Assembly: GCA_023241745.1 (NCBI GenBank)
Contig: JALQCY010000002.1
Coordinates: forward strand, 124,001 to 188,000
Source of the DNA: Isoptericola peretonis
Lineage (GTDB): Bacteria > Actinomycetota > Actinomycetes > Actinomycetales > Cellulomonadaceae
Direction: 5' to 3'
Length of the DNA stretch: 64,000 bases
Part shown: piece after piece, positions 23,567-31,786 of the stretch
Layout of the letters: each line of letters starts with the position of its first letter
Numbering within the stretch: position 1 is the first letter of the stretch
Translations under genes and position numbers: made by a program
The notes under the pieces: model-generated
The model's database searches: none
What the model was told of the DNA's origin: nothing
What the model saw: only the letters and a program-made list of their open reading frames with translations

Positions 23567-24519
23567 GGCGCCTCCAGGGTGCTGCTGCTGCCGGTGAGGG
23601 CGAGGAACGCGTCGTCCAGGCCGGGACGGCGCAGGTGGGTCTCGGTGGCGACGACCCCCACCCGCGCGAGCGCCGAGCCCACCTCGCGCAGCAGCTCGTC
23701 CGGCCCGGTGCCCGCCGGCCCGGCCGAACCCGTGACGACGAGCCGCGGGCCCCGGGCGTCGACCTGCCCGACGACGGGCAGCCGGGCCAGCACGCCGGCG
23801 GCCGCCGGGTCGTCCGTGCGCAGGGTGACCGTGGGGCGCAGCCCGGCGCGTTCCACCAGCCCGGGGACGGTGCCGGTCGCGACGACCCGGCCGGCGTCGA
23901 GGATCGTCACCCGGTCGCACAACCGCTCGACCTCCTCCATGTGATGGCTGACGAGCAGCACCGTGACGCCGTCGGCACGCAGGTCCTCGACCAGGGCCCA
24001 CATGCTGCGTCGGGCCTCCGGGTCGAGGCCCGACGTGAGCTCGTCGAGGACGACGGCGCGCGGCTCGCCCACGAGGGCCAGAGCGACCGACACGCGCTGC
24101 TGCTGCCCGCCGGACAGCTGCTCGAAGCGGGTGTCGCGCGCCTCGCCGAGCCCGACGCGCTCGACGAGGCGGTCCGGGTCGAGGCCGCGCCGGTAGAACG
24201 AGCGGTAGAGCCGCACCAGCTCCCGGACCGTCAGCGCCCCGTGCAGGGTCGCGCCCTGGAGCTGCACGCCGAGGACGCCGCGCACCCGGCGCCGGTCGGC
24301 GCGCGGGTCGAGCCCGAGCACCCGCACCCGGCCGGAGTCCGGCGCGCGGGCGCCGGCCAGCAGCTGCACGGTCGTGGACTTGCCGGCCCCGTTGCGGCCG
24401 AGCAGGCCCACGACCTCCCCCGGGGCCACCGACACGCTCACGTCGTCGAGGGCCACCACCGGCGGGCGGCCCCGGCGCCGGTACGTCTTGCGCAGGTGCT
24501 GCGCCACCAGAGCGGTCAT
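23563..24519 (-). CDS. ABC transporter ATP-binding protein
   Basis: A 318-residue exporter ATPase. Walker A is 'GLLGRNGAGKSTT', the signature 'QLSGGQQQRVSVALAL', Walker B 'AVVLDELTSGLD' and the H-loop 'LLVSHHMEEVERL'. The extra C-terminal domain (residues 215-318) resembles DrrA-type drug-export ATPases. ATG 24519 begins the domain cleanly ('MTALVAQHLRKTYRRRG'). It is divergent from the sensor kinase at 24.6 kb, which probably controls it. Confidence 0.92.
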   Translation of the reverse strand: MTALVAQHLRKTYRRRGRPPVVALDDVSVSVAPGEVVGLLGRNGAGKSTTVQLLAGARAPDSGRVRVLGLDPRADRRRVRGVLGVQLQGATLHGALTVRELVRLYRSFYRRGLDPDRLVERVGLGEARDTRFEQLSGGQQQRVSVALALVGEPRAVVLDELTSGLDPEARRSMWALVEDLRADGVTVLLVSHHMEEVERLCDRVTILDAGRVVATGTVPGLVERAGLRPTVTLRTDDPAAAGVLARLPVVGQVDARGPRLVVTGSAGPAGTGPDELLREVGSALARVGVVATETHLRRPGLDDAFLALTGSSSTLEAP

Positions 24520-24618
24520 GGCGGCGACGCTACGGACGGGTCGCCCGTCGGCGCGCGTGCCGCCGGTCACGACCCGCACCCATGACTTCCGGCACGGTCG
24601 GGACGCGGCCCGGCCGGT

Positions 24619-24624
24619 TAGCGT
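24619..24624 (+). promoter_or_regulatory. -10 element TAGCGT of the third kinase gene
   Basis: TAGCGT lies 7 nt before GTG 24632, with no ribosome-binding site. Confidence 0.6.
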
Positions 24625-24631
24625 GGTGACC

Positions 24632-25762
24632 GTGCGCCGGCTGGGCCCCGAGGAGATGTCCGGGCTGACGATCCTCGTCGTCTGCCTGGCCATCGTCGTG
24701 CCCGTGCCCTTCGTGGTCGACCCCGACCGGATGCTCGTCCCGCTGGCGGTGTGGGTGACGCTCGCCGTGGCGTGGATCGCCGCCACCGCGGCGGCCGTCC
24801 TGCTCCCGCCGCGGCGCCGCTCCGCCCTCGGGGCGCTCGCGGCGCAGACGGCGCTGACCGCCGCCCTCGTGATCACCGTGCCCGGGATCGGCTGGCTGCC
24901 GATCCTGCTGGTCTTCGGCGCGGCCCTCAGCACCTACGTGGGCCCGTGGGCGGTGACGGGCGCCGTCGTCGTCGTGAACACGGCGGCCCTGCTCGTGGCC
25001 GCCCTGCTCGCCCCGGGCCCGGTGCGCCCGCTCGAGCTCGTGCTGTCCCTGGGGCTCTACGTGCTCCTGCAGGTGGCGAGCGCGGCGGTGTGCGTCGCGC
25101 TGCAGCGCGAGCAGCGGCTGCGCACCGAGCTCACCGCCGCGCACACGGCGCTGGCGGCTGCGGCCGTCCTGGGCGAGGAGGCGACCCGCGCGTCGGAGCG
25201 GCTACGGATCTCGCGGGAGCTGCACGACCTCATGGGCCACCAGCTCACCGTGCTCACGCTCGAGCTGGAGTCCGCCGCCCACCTTCCCGGCGAGCGCGGG
25301 GCCGAGCACGTCGAGCGTGCCCGGTCCGTGGCCCGCGAGCTGCTCGGGGACGTGCGCGCCACCGTCGGGGAGCTGCGTCGCCGGGCCCCGGACCTGCGCG
25401 AGGCCCTCGGCGCGGTCGCCGCCGCCGTGCCGTCGCCGCGGGTCGAGGTGACGGTGGCCGACGACGTCGTCGCGGACGAGGAGCAGACGGCCGCGCTCGT
25501 GCGCGTCACCCAGGAGGTGGTGACCAACGCCGTCCGGCACGCCGAGATGGCCACCGAGCTGGGGATCGCCGTGACGACGGACGGCGACGGCACGCTGCTG
25601 CTCGTGGCCCGCGACGACGGCCTCACGTCGGGTCCCGTGCGCGTCGGGCACGGGCTCGCCGGCATCGTCGAGCGGGCCGAGGCCCTCGGTGGCGGGGCGA
25701 CGTTCGACGCCACGTCCGGGTTCGCGGTCGAGGTCCGGCTGGCCGGCCGGGCGGCGTCGTGA
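24632..25762 (+). CDS. NarL-type sensor histidine kinase
   Basis: A 376-residue kinase with about six N-terminal transmembrane helices, a coiled linker, and HisKA_3 with His198 in 'SRELHDLMGHQLT'. The HATPase domain reads 'VTQEVVTNAVRHAEMAT' and 'GHGLAGIVERAEALGGG'. The LiaS/DesK-like membrane sensor has no exported loop large enough for ligand binding, so it may sense the membrane. It overlaps its regulator by 4 nt and is divergent from an ABC exporter. Confidence 0.9.
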   Translation: MRRLGPEEMSGLTILVVCLAIVVPVPFVVDPDRMLVPLAVWVTLAVAWIAATAAAVLLPPRRRSALGALAAQTALTAALVITVPGIGWLPILLVFGAALSTYVGPWAVTGAVVVVNTAALLVAALLAPGPVRPLELVLSLGLYVLLQVASAAVCVALQREQRLRTELTAAHTALAAAAVLGEEATRASERLRISRELHDLMGHQLTVLTLELESAAHLPGERGAEHVERARSVARELLGDVRATVGELRRRAPDLREALGAVAAAVPSPRVEVTVADDVVADEEQTAALVRVTQEVVTNAVRHAEMATELGIAVTTDGDGTLLLVARDDGLTSGPVRVGHGLAGIVERAEALGGGATFDATSGFAVEVRLAGRAAS

Positions 25763-26448
25763 GCGGGGCCCCCGGAGCTACCGGTCGGGCGGGCTCGGAG
25801 GCGCAGGGCCGCGTGCGCCTGGTGCTCGCCGACGACCAGACGCTGGTGCGGCACGGCATCCGCAGCCTCCTGGAGATCGCGGGCGGCATCGACGTCGTCG
25901 CCGAGGCGGAGGACGGCGAGTCCGCGGTCGGGGCCGTGCGCGACCACGCCCCCGACGTCCTGCTGCTGGACCTGAGGATGCCGGGCCGCGACGGGATCTG
26001 GGCGCTCGAGACGCTGCAGGCCGAGGGGCTCGACGTCGCCGTCCTCGTGCTGACCACCTTCGACGACGACGCGCTGGTGCTGCGGGCCCTGCAGGCCGGG
26101 GCGCGGGGCTACCTGCTCAAGGACGTCACGCTGGAGCAGCTCGCCGACGCGGTGCGGACCCTGGCCGGCGGGGAAACGCTGGTGCAGCCCGCGGTGACGG
26201 CCCGGCTCCTGCGCGCGGTCCGGTCGGGCCCCGCGCCGGCCGTCGCGGTGCCGGCCGACCTCACCGAGCGCGAGCGCGAGGTGCTGCGGCTCATGGCCCA
26301 GGGCTGGTCCAACCGCGAGATCGCCGACGCCCTGTACCTGGCCGAGGGGACGGTCAAGAACCACGTCTCGAACGTGCTCCTCAAGCTCGGGGCCAAGGAC
26401 CGCACGCGCGCGGTGCTGCTCGCGCTGCAGACGGGCCTGCTGGCCTGA
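25759..26448 (+). CDS. NarL/FixJ family response regulator
   Basis: A 229-residue regulator. The receiver has 'VLADDQTLVRHG', phospho-acceptor Asp71 in 'VLLLDLRMPGRDG' and Lys in 'GYLLKDVTLEQ'. The LuxR helix-turn-helix includes 'LTEREREVLRLMAQGWSNRE' and 'AEGTVKNHVSNVLLKL'. GTG 25759 overlaps the kinase stop (GTGA). It is the output of the kinase directly upstream; the divergent ABC exporter is the likely target. Confidence 0.93.
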   Translation: MSGAPGATGRAGSEAQGRVRLVLADDQTLVRHGIRSLLEIAGGIDVVAEAEDGESAVGAVRDHAPDVLLLDLRMPGRDGIWALETLQAEGLDVAVLVLTTFDDDALVLRALQAGARGYLLKDVTLEQLADAVRTLAGGETLVQPAVTARLLRAVRSGPAPAVAVPADLTEREREVLRLMAQGWSNREIADALYLAEGTVKNHVSNVLLKLGAKDRTRAVLLALQTGLLA

Positions 26449-26489
26449 GCGTCGCTCCGCACCCGCCGGCCCGGGGGATACTCGACGGC

Positions 26490-26711
26490 GTGGAGATCCC
26501 CGTCGTCTGGTCCGTCGTCCTGCTCGTCGCCGCCGTGTGGAACCTCATGGTGTGGCCCTCGTTCTGGCGCCGCGTGACCAAGGACCCGCGTGCCCGCGAC
26601 GACGCCGGCCGTCCCACCCGCTTCTTCACCGTCCACGCCGTGCTGGTGGGCGTCTCGATGGTGCTGGCGCTGCTCGTGGGCGTCGTGGGGGTGCTCACAC
26701 TCGTCGGCTGA
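26490..26711 (+). CDS. Small two-helix membrane protein (SCO4848-like)
   Basis: A 73-residue protein with two transmembrane helices flanking a basic loop ('FWRRVTKDPRARDDAGRPTR'). The size and pattern match the actinobacterial SCO4848-type family as I recall it. Function is unknown. GTG 26490 has the -10-like GATACT 7 nt upstream. It precedes ku by 14 nt. Confidence 0.75.
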   Translation: MEIPVVWSVVLLVAAVWNLMVWPSFWRRVTKDPRARDDAGRPTRFFTVHAVLVGVSMVLALLVGVVGVLTLVG

Positions 26712-26725
26712 GCCACCATGGACGC

Positions 26726-27688
26726 ATGAGGGCGATCTGGAAGGGCGCCGTGACGTTCGGCCTCGTCAACGTCCCGGTCAAGCTGTACAGCGCGACGGAG
26801 GACCACGACGTGCCGTTGCACCAGGTGCACGACGAGGACGGCGGGCGCATCCGGTACCGGCGCGTGTGCGAGCTGGACGGCGAGGAGGTGCCGTACCAGC
26901 ACATCGACCGCGCGTACGACGACGGCGAGCGCACGGTCGTGCTGACCAAGGACGACCTCGCCGCCCTGCCGGCCGAGGCGAACCGGGAGATCGAGGTCGT
27001 GGAGTTCGTGCCGAGCGACCAGATCGACCCGATCATGCTCGACCGCACCTACTACCTGGAGCCGGACTCCAAGAGCCCGAAGGCGTACGTGCTGCTGCGC
27101 CGCACGCTGGAGGAGACGGACCGCACGGCGATCGTGAAGTTCGCGCTGCGGCAGCGCACGCGGCTCGCGGCGATGCGGGTGCGCGACGAGGTGCTGGTGA
27201 TGCAGACGCTGCTGTGGGCCGACGAGGTGCGCGAGGCCGCGTTCCCGTCGCTCGACGGGTCGGTCACCGTCTCCGACAAGGAGCTGGCGATGTCCGGCCA
27301 GCTGGTGGCCAGCTACGAGGCGGACTTCGCTCCCGAGGAGTACGAGGACGAGTACCAGGTGCAGCTGCGCCAGCTCATCGACGCGAAGATCGAGCAGGGC
27401 GACGCCCTCGACACCTCCGAGACCTTCGGCGAGCAGCCGGAGAAGGAGGACGCCGACGTCATCGACCTCATGGAGGCGCTGCGGCGGAGCGTCTCGGGCG
27501 CCAAGGGCGGGGAGAAGTCCGAGGAGAAGCCGTCGAAGGGTTCCACGACGAAGAGGTCGCCGGCCAAGAAGGCCCCCGCCAAGAAGGCGCCCGCCAAGAA
27601 GGCGCCCGCCAAGAAGGAGTCGACGGCGAAGAAGACCCCCGCCAAGAAGGCCCCGGCGAAGAAGGCGCCGCAGCGCAAGACCGGCTGA
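26726..27688 (+). CDS. ku: Non-homologous end joining protein Ku
   Basis: A 320-residue bacterial Ku. It begins 'MRAIWKGAVTFGLVNVPVKL', the family hallmark, and the core beta-barrel/bridge region runs to about residue 255. The C-terminal 55 residues are an Ala/Lys/Pro tail of PAKKA repeats resembling eukaryotic histone H1. In mycobacterial Ku such tails affect DNA binding and ligase stimulation. It forms a ring on broken DNA ends and recruits LigD (12.4-14.9 kb here). Ku and LigD are usually neighbours but are split in this window. Confidence 0.96.
   Translation: MRAIWKGAVTFGLVNVPVKLYSATEDHDVPLHQVHDEDGGRIRYRRVCELDGEEVPYQHIDRAYDDGERTVVLTKDDLAALPAEANREIEVVEFVPSDQIDPIMLDRTYYLEPDSKSPKAYVLLRRTLEETDRTAIVKFALRQRTRLAAMRVRDEVLVMQTLLWADEVREAAFPSLDGSVTVSDKELAMSGQLVASYEADFAPEEYEDEYQVQLRQLIDAKIEQGDALDTSETFGEQPEKEDADVIDLMEALRRSVSGAKGGEKSEEKPSKGSTTKRSPAKKAPAKKAPAKKAPAKKESTAKKTPAKKAPAKKAPQRKTG
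27563..27668 (+). repeat. 15-bp coding repeats of the Ku tail
   Basis: Four near-identical GCCAAGAAGGCSCCC-like units run from 27563 to 27622, and two further units lie at 27639-27668. They encode PAKKA blocks and could vary in copy number by slippage. Confidence 0.75.
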
Positions 27689-27701
27689 GCCGGCCGTGCG
27701 G

Positions 27702-27723
27702 CACGGTCAGGCCACGGTCAGGC
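27702..27723. repeat. 11-bp tandem duplication between ku and tetR
   Basis: CACGGTCAGGC occurs twice in direct tandem. The second copy contains the TetR stop codon. The ku stop codon lies in the loop of CCGGC-TGA-GCCGG just before it. Confidence 0.6.
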
Positions 27724-28275
27724 CGGGGAGCCCTCGCCCGCGGAGCGGGTCGCGGCGACCTCGCGGACCAGCACGAGCAGGTCGTCGATGTCGCGGTCCC
27801 GCAGGCTCGTGGTCCCGAACGAGGCGAGCGCGTAGAGCCCTTCGCCCATGAGCGAGACGGCCCGGGCGAGCACCGGGTCGCCGAGCTCCTGGCGCACGGT
27901 GGCCGTCCAGGCCGTCTGCGCGTCGTCGAGGACGTCGCGGGCGCGCGGGTACGCGCCCTGCGCGAGGCGCGAGGCGGCGAGGTAGACGACGCCGAAATCC
28001 CCGTCGATCACGGTCGACGTGCGCAGGAGGTAGTCCGCCGGACCTTCGGGGGCGGCACGCATCGTCTCGACGTCGGCCGCGGTGAGCTCGCCGAGATGGT
28101 CCAGGAGCCCGTCGACGAGGGCGTCCTTGGACGGGAAGTGGTAGAGCAGCCCGCCCTTGGAGACCCCGGCCCGGTCGGCGACGGCCTCGAGGGTCGCGGA
28201 GCGCTCCCCGGACTCGACGAGGAGCTCCGCGAAAGCGCGCAGGACCTTGGCACGGGCGGCGGGGGGAGGGGGCAT
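27718..28275 (-). CDS. TetR/AcrR family regulator
   Basis: A 185-residue repressor. The N-terminal helix-turn-helix contains 'ATLEAVADRAGVSKGGLLYH' followed by 'FPSKDALVDGLLDHL'. The C-terminal domain is helical. ATG 28275 has TAGGCT (28282-28287) 6 nt upstream, so its mRNA is probably leaderless. It is divergent from a DHA2 drug exporter, the classic arrangement of a pump and its repressor, and probably releases the pump gene when a toxic compound binds. Confidence 0.9.
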   Translation of the reverse strand: MPPPPAARAKVLRAFAELLVESGERSATLEAVADRAGVSKGGLLYHFPSKDALVDGLLDHLGELTAADVETMRAAPEGPADYLLRTSTVIDGDFGVVYLAASRLAQGAYPRARDVLDDAQTAWTATVRQELGDPVLARAVSLMGEGLYALASFGTTSLRDRDIDDLLVLVREVAATRSAGEGSPA

Positions 28276-28281
28276 GTGGAC

Positions 28282-28287
28282 AGCCTA
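28282..28287 (-). promoter_or_regulatory. -10 element TAGGCT of the TetR gene
   Basis: TAGGCT on the minus strand lies 6 nt before the ATG at 28275. Confidence 0.55.
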
Positions 28288-28309
28288 GTGTCGGACTGTT
28301 ACTGTACCG

Positions 28310-28359
28310 GCTGGACGGTGCGGAAGCTCGACGTCAGAACGTCGCCCCGGCCGTCCAGC
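28310..28359. promoter_or_regulatory. Nested dyads in the TetR-MFS intergenic region
   Basis: An outer pair GCTGGACGG (28310-28318) / CCGTCCAGC (28351-28359) is perfect. An inner pair CGACGT (28329-28334) / ACGTCG (28339-28344) is also perfect. They lie in the MFS gene leader and could be a TetR operator or an mRNA hairpin. Confidence 0.45.
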
Positions 28360-28377
28360 ACGTGTGAAAGGCACCTC

Positions 28378-29934
28378 ATGGTTCAGACCCAGGTGACGAC
28401 GCACCCCACCTCCTCGGCCACGGGCCGCCTCGCCCCCTCGCGCCCCGCCGGCGCCGGGCGGCGCTGGGCGGCCCTGGCCGTGCTGATGCTGCCGGTGCTG
28501 CTCGTCTCGATCGACAACACGGTCCTCAGCTTCGCCCTGCCGCAGATCTCGGAGTCCCTGGCCCCGGGCGGCACCCAGCTGCTGTGGATCGTCGACGTGT
28601 ACCCGCTCGTGCTCGCGGGTCTCCTCGTGCCCATGGGCTCGGTCGCCGACCGCGTCGGCCGCCGCCGCCTGCTCCTGGTCGGGGCGGTCGGCTTCGCCGC
28701 CGTGTCCGCGGTCGCGGCGTTCGCGCCCACGGCCGGTGCGCTGGTCGCCGCGCGCGCGGGGCTCGGGTTCTTCGGCGCGATGCTCATGCCGTCCACGCTG
28801 TCGCTGCTGCGCAACGTGTTCACCGACCGTGACGAGCGACGACTCGCCATCGCCGTCTGGGCGGCCGGCTTCGCCGCCGGCTCGGCGGTGGGGCCGATCG
28901 TCGGGGGGCTGCTGCTGGAGCACTTCTGGTGGGGCTCCGTCTTCCTGCTCGCGGTGCCCGTGCTGGCGCTGCTGCTCGTCCTCGCGCCCGTGTTCGTCCC
29001 CGAGTCGCGCGACCCCGCACCGGGGCGGCTGGACCCGGTCTCCATCGTCCTCGTGATGGCCGCGATGACCCCCGTCGTCTTCGGCATCAAGACGCTCGCC
29101 AAGGGCGCGCTGCCCTCCCTGGGGCTGGCCGCGATCGCGGTCGGCGTCCTCATGGGCGTGCTCTTCGTGCGGCGCCAGCTGCGCCGGCGGGACCCCATGC
29201 TCGACGTGCGGCTGTTCACCGTGCCCGCGTTCTCCGGCAGCGTGCTGGTCAACCTGCTGTCGGTGTTCTCGCTGGTCGGCTTCCTGTTCTTCGTCTCGCA
29301 GGACCTGCAGCTGGTCATCGGCCTGTCGCCCGTGCAGGCGGGCCTCGTGCTGCTGCCGGGCACGGTCGCGATGGTCGTGGCGGGCCTCGCCGTGGTGAAG
29401 GTGGTGCGCCGGGTGCGCCCGTCGCACGTGGTCGCCGCGGGTCTCGGGCTGTCGGCCGTGGGCTACCTGGTCACGGCGCTCGTCGCGGGCCGCGGCGAGG
29501 CGGGCTGGCTGGGCCTGGCCTTCGTGGTCCTCGCCATCGGCATCGGCTCGGCCGAGACGGTGTCGAACGACCTCATCGTCTCCAGCGTCCCGGCGGCGAA
29601 GGCCGGCGCGGCGTCCGCCATCTCGGAGACCGCGTACGAGGTCGGCGCGGTGCTCGGCACCGCCGTCCTCGGCGGGATCCTCACCGGGTCCTACCACGCG
29701 AACGTCGTGGTCCCCGCGGGAGTGCCCGCCGCCGATGCGGCCGCCGCGGGGGAGACCCTCGGAGGAGCCGCGAGCGTCGCCGCCGACCTGCCGGCCGGCC
29801 AGGCGCAGGCGCTCCTCGACTCCGCGCACGCGGCGTTCGGCAGCGGCGTCGTCGTGACGTCGGTGATCGGCTTCGTCGCCGTGCTCGTGGCCGCGGGGGT
29901 CGCGCTGACGACGCTGCGCGACACGCGCTCCTGA
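28378..29934 (+). CDS. MFS transporter, DHA2 family drug exporter
   Basis: A 518-residue transporter with 14 predicted helices. Conserved motifs are 'LPVLLVSIDNTVLSFALPQI' in helix 1, 'DRVGRRRLLLVG' (motif A) and 'AAGFAAGSAVGPIVGGLLLE' (motif C, antiporter type). It belongs with SmvA/QacA-like pumps that export cationic drugs against protons. A long extracytoplasmic loop precedes the last helix. ATG 28378 follows a leader with nested dyads. The divergent TetR gene is the expected regulator. Confidence 0.9.
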   Translation: MVQTQVTTHPTSSATGRLAPSRPAGAGRRWAALAVLMLPVLLVSIDNTVLSFALPQISESLAPGGTQLLWIVDVYPLVLAGLLVPMGSVADRVGRRRLLLVGAVGFAAVSAVAAFAPTAGALVAARAGLGFFGAMLMPSTLSLLRNVFTDRDERRLAIAVWAAGFAAGSAVGPIVGGLLLEHFWWGSVFLLAVPVLALLLVLAPVFVPESRDPAPGRLDPVSIVLVMAAMTPVVFGIKTLAKGALPSLGLAAIAVGVLMGVLFVRRQLRRRDPMLDVRLFTVPAFSGSVLVNLLSVFSLVGFLFFVSQDLQLVIGLSPVQAGLVLLPGTVAMVVAGLAVVKVVRRVRPSHVVAAGLGLSAVGYLVTALVAGRGEAGWLGLAFVVLAIGIGSAETVSNDLIVSSVPAAKAGAASAISETAYEVGAVLGTAVLGGILTGSYHANVVVPAGVPAADAAAAGETLGGAASVAADLPAGQAQALLDSAHAAFGSGVVVTSVIGFVAVLVAAGVALTTLRDTRS

Positions 29935-29952
29935 CGGGACTGTGACGAACCT

Positions 29953-29992
29953 GCCCGGCGGCGCCCCGGCGAGCACGGTGGCGCCGCCGGGC
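29953..29992. terminator. Perfect 13-bp-arm terminator hairpin
   Basis: GCCCGGCGGCGCC (29953-29965) and its exact complement (29980-29992) flank a 14-base loop, just after the exporter stop codon. Confidence 0.8.
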
Positions 29993-30015
29993 GTGTTCCG
30001 CGAGGGTGGGACGCG

Positions 30016-31761
30016 ATGAGCGACCAGCACGACGAGACCGACCCCGAGCCCCACGACGAGACCCGCGACGAGCCCCGCGACGAGAGCCGCCAGGACCGCC
30101 CTGCGCGTCATCCCCGCCGCACGCCGCCGCGCTGGGTGCGGTGGACCCTCGTCTCGGTGGCGGCCGCGCTCACCTGCCTCACGTTCGGCATCACCACCGC
30201 CCAGGCCGACCTGAGCCTCGGCCCGCACGAGGCCGTGTACGCCGTGGACACCGACGGGCTGGTCGTGGCAGACCTCGGGCCGCTCGGCACGCTCGAGATC
30301 GACTCGCCGCTGCCGCTCGGTCTGGGCCTGCAGGTCACCGTCAAGGAGATCCCGGCGGACCTGTCCGCGCTCGACCAGGTGAACACCCTCGACATGCTCT
30401 CGGGCGACCTGCAGGGCTACCTCCAGTTCTTCTCGAGCCCCCAGGAGACGGCCGGCACGGTGGCCCGCGCGCTGCTGTGGGACGCCGCCCGGCGGACCGT
30501 GGCCGCGGCGGTGGTGCTGGTCGCGGCCGGTCTGGCCGTACGCCTGCTGCTCGGCGCGGCCCGGCGCCGCGAGCTCGGTACGCGGCTCGCCCCCCGCACG
30601 TGGGAGATCACGGCCGGCGTCGCGGTCACCAGCCTGGTGGTCGTGACCGTGGCCTCCGGTGGGGTGGCGCGGCCCAGCGAGGGCAGGCCCGCGTCGCCGG
30701 TCTTCGCCGGCACGGCACTCGAGGGCGCCACGATCACCGGCCGGCTCGCGGGCGTCGTCGACACCTACGGCGGCCAGCTCGTGGGCCTCTACCGGCAGAA
30801 CGAGCAGTTCTACGCCGCGGCGAACGACGGCCTCGTCGACGCCTGGGACGCGTGGGACGCCGCGCACCGGCCGCCCGAGGACGACCTCGCCACGCCCTCG
30901 CTCGACCCCGCCGCCCCGGGGGTGTCGTCTCCGCCGGGGTCACCGTCGGGGTCGCCGTCGGGATCGCCGTCCGTCTCGCCGTCGCCCTCCGACGAGGGCC
31001 TCGTGACCCTGCTGGTCGTGTCCGACCTGCACTGCAACACCGGCATGACGCCACTGATCCGCACGACGGCCGAGCGCTCCGGCGCCGACGTCGTCCTCAA
31101 CGCGGGCGACACCACGATGAACGGCACGTCGGTGGAGAAGGTGTGCGTCGACTCGTTCGCGACGGCGCCGCCGCGCGGCGTGCCGATGGTGGTGGCCGAC
31201 GGCAACCACGACTCCCAGGTGACCTCGGCCCAGGAGGCGGCGCGCGGCCAGAGGGTCCTCGACGGGAAGGTCGTCGAGGTCGAGGGCGTGCGCATCCTCG
31301 GGGACCGGGACGCGCTGGAGACGCGCGTCGGCGGGGGCACCAACGTGGCGCGCGAGCGCACCCCCGAGCAGCAGGCGGAGGAGCTGGCCGCGACCGCGTG
31401 CGAGGAGGGCGGGGTGGACCTGCTGCTGATCCACACGCCGGCCGTGGGGCTGGACGCCCTCGAGACCGGCTGCGTGCCGTTCCAGGTCTCCGGTCACACG
31501 CACTCCCGCTCCGGCCCGGAGCAGGTCGGCCGCGGGATCCGGTACGTGAACGGGTCCACGGCCGGCGCGGCCCCCAGCCAGCCGACGGTCGGTCCGCTGC
31601 GTGGCACCGCCGAGATGACGCTGCTGCGCTTCGACCCCGACGCGCGCCGGATGGTCGACGTGCAGGTGGTGACCGTCACGCCCGACGGTGCCGCGACAGT
31701 GGGGGAGCGCGAGCCGGTGCCCGCCGTCGTGGCGCCTGCCGACGACGCCCTGCCGTCGTAG
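30016..31761 (+). CDS. Membrane-anchored metallophosphoesterase
   Basis: A 581-residue protein. A charged tail (Asp/Glu/Arg repeats such as DETRDEPRDES) is followed by one helix, about 110 exported residues, two more helices near residues 155-215, a Pro/Ser/Gly linker ('SPSGSPSGSPSVSPSPS') and a calcineurin-like phosphoesterase domain from about 330. Its metal motifs are 'VVSDLHCN', 'NAGDTTMNG', 'VADGNHDS', 'LIHTP' and 'VSGHTHSRS'. The enzyme domain is predicted outside the cell. The substrate is unknown; similar actinobacterial proteins are annotated only as metallophosphoesterases. Confidence 0.85.
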   Translation: MSDQHDETDPEPHDETRDEPRDESRQDRPARHPRRTPPRWVRWTLVSVAAALTCLTFGITTAQADLSLGPHEAVYAVDTDGLVVADLGPLGTLEIDSPLPLGLGLQVTVKEIPADLSALDQVNTLDMLSGDLQGYLQFFSSPQETAGTVARALLWDAARRTVAAAVVLVAAGLAVRLLLGAARRRELGTRLAPRTWEITAGVAVTSLVVVTVASGGVARPSEGRPASPVFAGTALEGATITGRLAGVVDTYGGQLVGLYRQNEQFYAAANDGLVDAWDAWDAAHRPPEDDLATPSLDPAAPGVSSPPGSPSGSPSGSPSVSPSPSDEGLVTLLVVSDLHCNTGMTPLIRTTAERSGADVVLNAGDTTMNGTSVEKVCVDSFATAPPRGVPMVVADGNHDSQVTSAQEAARGQRVLDGKVVEVEGVRILGDRDALETRVGGGTNVARERTPEQQAEELAATACEEGGVDLLLIHTPAVGLDALETGCVPFQVSGHTHSRSGPEQVGRGIRYVNGSTAGAAPSQPTVGPLRGTAEMTLLRFDPDARRMVDVQVVTVTPDGAATVGEREPVPAVVAPADDALPS

Positions 31762-31774
31762 GCGGCCTCACGGA

Positions 31775-31780
31775 TAGGCT
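31775..31780 (+). promoter_or_regulatory. -10 element TAGGCT of the DtxR-family gene
   Basis: TAGGCT lies 6 nt before GTG 31787, with no ribosome-binding site. Confidence 0.6.
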
Positions 31781-31786
31781 CGGGTC

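Noticed and set aside
27563..27668. Tandem repeats as a CRISPR array.
   Set aside because: They are in-frame PAKKA codons of the Ku tail, without unique spacers.
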